Assembly (NCBI GenBank): GCA_023663225.1
Contig: JAMPHU010000027.1
Span: 1 to 38,929 of the forward strand
Direction of reading: 5' to 3'
DNA: 38,929 nt
DNA from: Candidatus Gastranaerophilales bacterium
Lineage (GTDB): Bacteria > Bacillota > Clostridia > Lachnospirales > Lachnospiraceae
Part shown: positions 33,508 through 38,929 of the stretch, in pieces
How positions within the stretch are numbered: position 1 is the first letter of the stretch
Layout of the letters: every line of letters starts with the position of its first letter
Position numbers and translations under genes: made by a program
The notes under the pieces: model-generated
The model's database searches: none
The model's input: only the letters and a program-made list of their open reading frames with translations
What the model was told of the DNA's origin: nothing

Positions 33508-33536
33508 TAGACTTTGTGTCCTAGTTATGGTATACT
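33508..33536 (+). promoter_or_regulatory. Candidate promoter of the 62-aa gene
   Basis: TAGACT (33508-33513), 17 bp and TATACT (33531-33536). The -35 matches at four of six positions. Confidence 0.5.
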
Positions 33537-33579
33537 AAATACAACAGGTAGTCGTAATTGAAAACTGGGAGGTGACGGG

Positions 33580-33768
33580 ATGCCAAGCGGTGCAGATATT
33601 ATTAAAGATTATGTAAGTGAATTCTCAAGGCTTCAGAATTGGATGTTAGCTATAAAAAGTACCAATCCGGATACTTATAATTCAATGCACGACCGATATC
33701 TGGAATTAAAAGTTACATTGTCAAGTTTGGGCGTCAATCTTTCAGAACTGGACAAGATCAAAGAATAG
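33580..33768 (+). CDS. 62-aa protein of unknown function
   Basis: MPSGADIIKDYVSEF starts a small, charged, probably all-helical protein with no signal peptide, membrane span or Cys. It is supported as real by a strong GGGAGGTG ribosome binding site just upstream, a candidate promoter, a hairpin 22 nt after the stop, and the lack of any other gene in this 520-nt gap. I do not recognise the family. It stands alone between two terminators. Confidence 0.7.
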   Translation: MPSGADIIKDYVSEFSRLQNWMLAIKSTNPDTYNSMHDRYLELKVTLSSLGVNLSELDKIKE

Positions 33769-33790
33769 AATGAAATAGTAAGCGGATCAG

Positions 33791-33820
33791 GGCGCAAGTT
33801 TATGATATATGACTTGCGCC
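33791..33820 (+). terminator. Hairpin after the 62-aa gene
   Basis: GGCGCAAGT (33791-33799) and ACTTGCGCC (33812-33820) form a perfect 9-bp stem with a 12-nt loop. It is followed by ATAATAAT rather than a T run, so termination may be weak. Confidence 0.6.
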
Positions 33821-33889
33821 ATAATAATGCTATAACAATTTAGGTTTTGAAAATGGAATTCAGGTGTGACGATAAAGCGGTGAAAACTA

Positions 33890-33919
33890 TTGACAGAACT
33901 TTATATACAGATGTATAGT
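33890..33919 (+). promoter_or_regulatory. Promoter of the large surface-protein gene
   Basis: TTGACA (33890-33895), 18 bp and TATAGT (33914-33919), about 36 bp upstream of the ATG. Confidence 0.7.
33906..33915. promoter_or_regulatory. CopY/BlaI-type operator candidate (TACAGATGTA)
   Basis: An exact match to the TACANNTGTA pattern bound by BlaI/MecI/CopY-family repressors, extended to TATACA-GA-TGTATA (33904-33917). It overlaps the -10 box, where a bound repressor would block transcription. No such repressor gene is in the window. Confidence 0.45.
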
Positions 33920-33954
33920 TAGTAAGGTTTAAAAAACTTCAGAGGAGGGACAAA

Positions 33955-36900
33955 ATGAGAAAGAAAGTTTTTAGCCTCTTGCTTGCGGCGTGTCTCGCGG
34001 TTGGGATGTTGCCGACAACAGGGGGGGTAGCGTATGCTGAAACATTGGAGACTTTGTCTGACGGGGGACAGTGCCAGCAGATGTATGAAGGCTCCAATAT
34101 CAACGCGCAGAATTACGGCAATAGCTATCCATATTGGAGCAGTCCGGTAGAGTCCTATTTGGTGCCCATGTCTGACGGAGGTACTATGCGCGTGCAGGCG
34201 GGGGATCATATAGAGGGGATTTTGGTGGAATATTATGACGCGGATCACAATGCCCAGGTTGCTCGGACAAAGGTGATTCCGGAAGAACTGCCGATTTTTG
34301 GCGGTTTCTATGCGACGTCGGATGCCTATTATGTTCTGACAGGGCAGAACAATCCTGATGAAAGTGCGGATGTAGAAGTTTATCGCATCACAAAGTATGA
34401 TACGAACTGGAACAGAGTCGGTTCTGACGGACTGAAGAATTGTAACACGACCAAGCCTTTTGACGCGGGCAGTGCGCGCATGGAGGCGTATGGAGATTAT
34501 CTGTTGGTTCGCACGTCGCATGAGATGTATCAGTCCTCAGATGGTCTAAATCACCAGTCGAATGTGACGATACAGCTTGATATGCGGACGATGGAGATTA
34601 CAGATTCTTATACGCAGGTTATGAATACGGGATATGGTTATGTAAGTCATTCCTTTAACCAGTTCCTGCATGTTGAAGATGGACATATCATTGCGGTGGA
34701 TCATGGTGATGCACATCCGCGTTCCGCTGTGTTGATTAAATATCCTACGGATGTCACTTCAGGTAAGTTTACTACAGGCAGTTGTAGTGTTACTAATGTG
34801 ATGACGTTTCCGGATGTAAAAAATTACAATGATACGGGATCGTCAGTGGGCGCCTTTGAGTTATCTGCTTCCTCGTATCTTATCGCCGGCAATTCCGGCA
34901 TCAAAGAGGGTGTGATCGGAGAGACCCACAATGTGTTTGTCGCCGCCGTTGATAAACAGACGGACGAGGTGACTACCAATTGGCTTACGAATTTCGCCGA
35001 AGGCGACGGTACCACATCTACCCCGCATATGGTCAAGCTGTCCGACAACCGTTTTGTGGTTCTCTGGACAAGGGGACAGAATGTGTGCTATGTGGAAGTC
35101 AACGGAGAGGGTCAGGCTGTTTCAAGTACTTACAGCATGAAGGGAGAGCTTTCCGACTGTGCGCCTGTAGTTTCCGGCGGAAATATTACATGGTATACAT
35201 GGCGGAATGACGTCCTGACATTTTATGACATCAATACATCCGATCTTTCTTCCAATCAAAAGACGGATGTGGTGGCGGGACATCAATATGAAGTGATCAA
35301 AACGGAGATCAAAACGGAGGGCGGTATCTCGACGCTCCGATGCAGTGTCTGCGGAACGGAGAAGCAGGTTGCTGTCTATAATTTTTACGGTGTTTATTGG
35401 AATGAAGATGATGGTACTGGAAGTTACAGTACTGGCAGTTTTTCAGGCGAATATAATGTGGGAGATGTGATTTATTTCGAGGTGGCGAACACGAGAGAAC
35501 CTTCCGACGAGGGGTTGGAGCTCAATCAAGAGTGGACGATCGACGTCTCCGATGAGGACAAAGTGCTTTGTACAATCACTTACGATGGGCACGGCTATAT
35601 GATGGGATATTTTACCATGCTGTCTTCCGGAACCGCTACTTTGAGCTTTTGCCCAAGGTATAATCCGGATAACAAACAGACTTTTTCTCTGAATATTGCT
35701 TCCGATCCGGTTTCCGGTATTGAGGTTTCCCCCACAATCCTGGAGTTGCTGGAGGGGACAACAGGGCAACTGGAGACGACGGTAACACCGGACAGCGCTG
35801 ATCAGAGCGTGACGTTTTCCAGCAGCGATAACACAGTGGCAACGGTCAGTGGGGAAGGACTTGTGACGGCTGTAAAGGCAGGAACGGCAACGATCACCGT
35901 CACAGCGGCAGATCAAACCCACACGGCCCAATGCACGGTTACGGTGACTGCCCATGAACATACTTTTGATGATATATGGCACAAGGATGAAACAGGTCAC
36001 TGGCATCAGTGTACGCAGGATACTGTCCGGAAGGATGAGGCTGCTCACAGTATGCGGGAAGTGATCGATCAGGCTGCCACAGAGGAGCAGACAGGTAGGA
36101 AACATGAAGAATGTACGGTCTGCGGTTATACGGGAGCGGAAATTGAAATTCCTAAACTGGACCATACGCATGCGATGACTTATCATGCTGAGGTAGCTGC
36201 CACCTGTACACAAGCCGGTGTCAAGGCATATTATGCGTGCAGCAAGTGCGGTAAGTCTTACAGTGACGAGGCAGGCAATCTGGAGATCACGGATCTTGTG
36301 ATTGCGGCATTGGGTCATCGTTTTCAGAATTACAATTTTGATGAAGGAAGCGCAAGCTGTACAGAGGATGGCACAGAGACAGCCAAGTGTGACAGATGCG
36401 ATGTTACGGACACAAGGACGGCGGAGGGAACGAAGCTGCCCCATGTGATGGCCGCATGGACGACGACGGTGGAGCCGACTTGTACCGTGGCGGGAACCAA
36501 AACCAGAAAATGTCAGAACTGTGATTATACAGAGAGTGATGAGATAGCGGCTCTGGGACATTCTTGGGAAGAGGTTCTGGACAGACCGGCTACGGAGGAG
36601 CAGACCGGACTGAAGCATCAGGAGTGTACGGTTTGCCACGAGAAGGGGGAAGAGACAGAGATCCCCAAGCTGGATCATACACATGTGATGACTTACCATG
36701 AGGGAGCGGATGCTACCTGTACAGAAAGCGGTACTAAGGCATATTATGTGTGCAGCAAGTGTGGTAACTATTACAGTGATGAGACGGGCAGCCTGGAGAT
36801 CGCGGATCCTGTGATTCCAGCGTTGGGTCATAGTTTCCAAAATTACAATTTTGATGAAGGAAGCGCAAGCTGTACGGCGGACGGCACGGAGACAGCCAAG

Positions 36901-38007
36901 TGTGACAGGTGTGATGTCACGGACACAAGGACGGCAGAGGGAACGAAGCTGCCCCATGAGATGTCTGCGTGGACGGTAGTCAATCCTACCTGTACAGAAG
37001 CCGGAAGCCGGAGTAGAAACTGTCAGAACTGTGATTACACAGAAAGTGAAGAGATAGCAGCTCTGGGTCATAAGTGGAGCGAGGTTGTGACATGGGCGGA
37101 AGATTATTCCCATGCAGAGGTTACCGCAGACTGCGAAAATGATCCGAACCATACGGAGACACATGACGCGGTTATCACGGTAAAAGATACCTCTACCTGT
37201 GTGGATGCCGGTGTGATCACTTATACGGGCACGGTTACCCTATCGGATGGAACGGTATTCACAGATAGCAAGACAGAGGAAGGGGCGGCGCTCGGCCACA
37301 GCTTTTCCAATTATGTCCTCAACAGCGACAAAAGCGAGACAGCCAAGTGTGACCGCTGCAGTGAGACCGATACAAGGAAGTCGAATATTCAGATTAAGGA
37401 TGAGACAAATGTCAATGTAAAAGTTGATATAGGCGGCCTGGATCTGAACAAGACAGTGGAAAATTTGGCACAGCATGATGTGGAGGTTATCTTGCATCAG
37501 GAAACGGCAAGTGACAAGAATGTGACGGAACTGGCAGGAAAGGTAGACGGAGACTATGAAAGTGCCGGTACCTTTGAAATTAAACTGTTGTTGAGCGTTG
37601 ACGGTAAAGAGCAAGGAGAACTTACAGAAGAATTCGGTTCTGTGCAGTTGAGTCTGTCCGTGGGCGCGACTTATGCGGGGAAGAAAGCTGTTGTCTATCA
37701 GCTCCACGGCAATGAGATCATTTTGCACAGCGGCTTGACTGTGGATGCGAACGGTAATGTCACATTCAAAATTGACAAATTGTCTTCCTTTATGGTAGCA
37801 GTACAGAAGGATGAGCCGGTACAGGATTCTTCTGACGATGACAGCCAGGAGACAGAAAATGTGAAAGCTACACCGGCGGCGCAAGTATATCTGTCGCCAA
37901 AGACCGAAGAAAGTATATCGATGTCCCTGTGGGTGTCTGGACTTGCTCTCGCAAGCGCGTTTGTGTGTGCGATTCTGGCTGGTGTGAAGAAAAAGCAGAA
38001 ATCGTAA
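33955..38007 (+). CDS. Large secreted, probably wall-anchored repeat protein
   Basis: The 1350-aa protein has a signal peptide (MRKKVFSLLLAACLAVGMLP, cleavage likely after AYA near residue 29). Residues 30-460 are strand-rich with regularly spaced aromatic and Asp residues and may be a beta-propeller; I cannot name it. A Big_2 Ig-like domain follows at about 586-665. Residues 708-1042 hold two copies of a 171-residue unit rich in CxxC pairs (CTVC, CSKCG, CDRCD, CQNCD). A strand-rich domain covers about 1142-1285. The end has SPKTEES (from 1314), a hydrophobic span and KKKQKS: a sorting-signal layout with a non-LPXTG motif. Promoter and operator at 33890-33919. Ligand or function unknown. Confidence 0.85.
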   Translation: MRKKVFSLLLAACLAVGMLPTTGGVAYAETLETLSDGGQCQQMYEGSNINAQNYGNSYPYWSSPVESYLVPMSDGGTMRVQAGDHIEGILVEYYDADHNAQVARTKVIPEELPIFGGFYATSDAYYVLTGQNNPDESADVEVYRITKYDTNWNRVGSDGLKNCNTTKPFDAGSARMEAYGDYLLVRTSHEMYQSSDGLNHQSNVTIQLDMRTMEITDSYTQVMNTGYGYVSHSFNQFLHVEDGHIIAVDHGDAHPRSAVLIKYPTDVTSGKFTTGSCSVTNVMTFPDVKNYNDTGSSVGAFELSASSYLIAGNSGIKEGVIGETHNVFVAAVDKQTDEVTTNWLTNFAEGDGTTSTPHMVKLSDNRFVVLWTRGQNVCYVEVNGEGQAVSSTYSMKGELSDCAPVVSGGNITWYTWRNDVLTFYDINTSDLSSNQKTDVVAGHQYEVIKTEIKTEGGISTLRCSVCGTEKQVAVYNFYGVYWNEDDGTGSYSTGSFSGEYNVGDVIYFEVANTREPSDEGLELNQEWTIDVSDEDKVLCTITYDGHGYMMGYFTMLSSGTATLSFCPRYNPDNKQTFSLNIASDPVSGIEVSPTILELLEGTTGQLETTVTPDSADQSVTFSSSDNTVATVSGEGLVTAVKAGTATITVTAADQTHTAQCTVTVTAHEHTFDDIWHKDETGHWHQCTQDTVRKDEAAHSMREVIDQAATEEQTGRKHEECTVCGYTGAEIEIPKLDHTHAMTYHAEVAATCTQAGVKAYYACSKCGKSYSDEAGNLEITDLVIAALGHRFQNYNFDEGSASCTEDGTETAKCDRCDVTDTRTAEGTKLPHVMAAWTTTVEPTCTVAGTKTRKCQNCDYTESDEIAALGHSWEEVLDRPATEEQTGLKHQECTVCHEKGEETEIPKLDHTHVMTYHEGADATCTESGTKAYYVCSKCGNYYSDETGSLEIADPVIPALGHSFQNYNFDEGSASCTADGTETAKCDRCDVTDTRTAEGTKLPHEMSAWTVVNPTCTEAGSRSRNCQNCDYTESEEIAALGHKWSEVVTWAEDYSHAEVTADCENDPNHTETHDAVITVKDTSTCVDAGVITYTGTVTLSDGTVFTDSKTEEGAALGHSFSNYVLNSDKSETAKCDRCSETDTRKSNIQIKDETNVNVKVDIGGLDLNKTVENLAQHDVEVILHQETASDKNVTELAGKVDGDYESAGTFEIKLLLSVDGKEQGELTEEFGSVQLSLSVGATYAGKKAVVYQLHGNEIILHSGLTVDANGNVTFKIDKLSSFMVAVQKDEPVQDSSDDDSQETENVKATPAAQVYLSPKTEESISMSLWVSGLALASAFVCAILAGVKKKQKS
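36076..37080 (+). repeat. Internal tandem duplication, 513-bp period, in the surface-protein gene
   Basis: ATEEQTG occurs at 36076 and 36589. The following blocks (KLDHTH, MTYH, CSKCG, QNYNFDEGSASCT, CDRCDVTDTRTAEGTKLPH, CQNCDYTES, AALGH) recur in the same order. The second unit is slightly shorter. The high identity of the middle block suggests recent duplication or conversion. Confidence 0.9.
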
Positions 38008-38038
38008 TTTGATTGTGAGTGAAGTTTAAACTGTAGAT

Positions 38039-38090
38039 AAAAGGGCTGTTGCATGATAACTGAAGTGGCTATCGTGCGGCAGCCCCTTTT
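38039..38090 (+). terminator. Terminator of the surface-protein gene (simple member of the hairpin family)
   Basis: AAAAGGGCTGTTGCATGATA pairs with the complement ending GGCAGCCCCTTTT at 38090, with wobbles and a one-base bulge. It has the same arm sequence as the hairpins at 2086, 15552 and 31239 but no inner palindrome. Confidence 0.8.
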
Positions 38091-38128
38091 GCTGTGTAAG
38101 TGATAGGAAAGTGGTAGAAATATCAGAC

Positions 38129-38172
38129 GCACAATTCGGACTACAGTATTCAGTGGACAAATATTTACGGAT
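38129..38172. repeat. Degenerate remnant of the 351-bp element
   Basis: GCACAATTCGGACTACAGTATTC (here 38129-38151) resembles 28069-28091 of copy A at most positions. ACAAATATTTACGGA (38157-38171) resembles the complement of 28176-28190. The second part is therefore inverted relative to copy A, as in copy B. Confidence 0.5.
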
Positions 38173-38200
38173 GTGATAAACTGTGCAGGGAATAATCGTG

Positions 38201-38207
38201 AGAGGAG
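38201..38207 (+). promoter_or_regulatory. Ribosome binding site suggesting a TTG start for the GtrA gene
   Basis: AGAGGAG is 10 nt before TTG at 38218. The alternative GTG at 38173 has no comparable site and would add residues derived from the repeat remnant. Confidence 0.55.
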
Positions 38208-38217
38208 TATTATTATT

Positions 38218-38658
38218 TTGCGAGGCAAAAATTGGAACGCGTTGATTCAATTCATAAAATTTGGCATGGTGGGAGCCTGTAATACGGTGCTTGGCTATCT
38301 GATCACGAATGTAGGTTACTATGTTTTTGGCTTTCACGAGCAGGTCTGCAATCTGATCTCCTTTTTACTTACGGTGCTGATCTCCTATCTCTTAAACAGT
38401 CGGTTCGTGTTTCGCGGCGATCAGGAAAGTGCACAGCCCTGGTATAAGGCGCTCGCAAAAGTCTATGCTTCTTACGCGCTGACGGAGCTTGTGCTGATGG
38501 GGATTCTCCTTTTTGTGGAGGAGAGGCTATTGGGGATCCCGCATTTCATTGCAACGTTCGTCAATCTCTGTGTAACAGTGCCGATCAATTTTGTGTTGAA
38601 TAAATTCTGGGCTTACCGAAAACGGGGGGCGGAAAAGGAAGAAGCGATTCAGCCATAA
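38218..38658 (+). CDS. GtrA-family membrane protein
   Basis: The 146-aa protein has four membrane spans and the GtrA pattern: QFIKFGMVGACNTVLGYLI at the start, NSRFVFRGD after the second span, and FVLNKFWAYRKR after the fourth. GtrA proteins are thought to help flip or deliver polyprenyl-linked sugars during surface glycan decoration. The only possible partner nearby is the GT-C-like protein 8 kb upstream. The last three codons and the stop (ATT CAG CCA TAA) lie in the terminal repeat of the element that follows, so the element supplies the end of the gene. The start is either TTG 38218 (preferred) or GTG 38173. Confidence 0.85.
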   Translation: MRGKNWNALIQFIKFGMVGACNTVLGYLITNVGYYVFGFHEQVCNLISFLLTVLISYLLNSRFVFRGDQESAQPWYKALAKVYASYALTELVLMGILLFVEERLLGIPHFIATFVNLCVTVPINFVLNKFWAYRKRGAEKEEAIQP

Positions 38659-38929
38659 AATACTTGCTTTTTAGCCAAGGTCGTGGCAAGTGTCATTGTG
38701 CAGATGGTATATTCCAACGCAGACACGCTTGCGCTGCACCTCGCTCGTAGCGGTACATAAGCTGCTAAAAGACAGCAGCTAAGTACCGACGGCTCGCTAG
38801 CGTCTGCTTATGGAGTATACCATCCGCACAATTCGGATTACAACAACCGTTAAAAACCATCTGACATTGCTAGTTACTAAGCTCCAGCGGGGTAATTGTT
38901 CCCATGAGGAACCGTTGAAACACGTCGGC
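38648..38929. repeat. Copy B of the structured element, right half inverted, cut by the window end
   Basis: 38648-38845 matches 27870-28088 of copy A almost base for base, apart from a 21-nt segment (28004-28024) that copy B lacks. After 38845 the match stops. 38872-38925 then matches the complement of 28114-28174 (AGTTAC, AGCGGGGTAAT, TTCCCAT, GAAACACGT in reversed order). The left end is eroded to TTCAGCCATAAAAT. The right end is outside the window. Confidence 0.8.

Noticed and set aside
35443-37164. 573-codon open frame on the minus strand inside the surface-protein gene
   Set aside because: It is antisense to the duplicated CxxC region and its own apparent repeats mirror that duplication. 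There is no start signal or recognisable domain.

Overview
The window is chromosomal DNA of a spore-forming Clostridia-type Firmicute, most likely a member of the Lachnospiraceae. The grounds are the Gram-positive cell-division cluster, the sporulation genes spoIIGA, sigE, sigG and a spoVB-like flippase gene, Gram-positive ribosome binding sites, and the general appearance of the proteins. Nearly all of it is core housekeeping sequence, and I see no phage, plasmid, transposase, CRISPR array, rRNA or tRNA. The assignment rests on recognised protein families, not on a database search.

Layout. 79-2065: ychF and lgt. 2066-2614: an intergenic stretch with a terminator hairpin, a 173-bp palindromic element with inverted-repeat ends, and the mraZ promoter with MraZ-box repeats. 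2615-14233: a tight division/cell-wall (dcw) operon, mraZ-rsmH-ftsL-two class B PBPs-mraY-murD-ftsW-murA-ftsQ, followed by separately promoted ftsZ (TTG start). murA occupies the place where murG/murB usually sit, and murE is missing. 15735-20220: a YfcE-type phosphodiesterase, then spoIIGA-sigE behind a long-spacer, Spo0A-type promoter, a small unknown protein, a double-VanZ membrane protein and convergent sigG behind a good sigma-F/G promoter. 20378-22501: ylmC, nrdR and a SpoVB-like flippase. 22660-26150: iscS-iscU-mnmA (sulfur transfer to tRNA and Fe-S assembly) and an unknown protein. 26155-27748, leftward: a PHP histidinol-phosphatase and a methyltransferase. 28298-30013: a GT-C-like membrane protein. 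30184-33436: glycolytic gap-pgk-tpiA. 33580-38007: a 62-aa unknown protein and a 1350-aa secreted, probably wall-anchored protein with an internal duplication. 38218-38658: a GtrA-family protein.

The most unusual content is in the gaps. (1) A TIR-bounded structured element occurs at 27864-28214, again from about 38648 to the window end with its right half inverted, and as a remnant at 38129-38172; a different palindromic element at 2274-2446 shares its 20-bp end. (2) A dispersed hairpin family acts as apparent terminators; three of the five copies carry a second palindrome whose stem sequence changes on both arms together while a 19-nt loop is kept. (3) A perfect 11-bp inverted repeat straddles the -10 box and ribosome binding site of spoIIGA in a way that could silence read-through transcripts. 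None of these elements encodes a protein that could move it.
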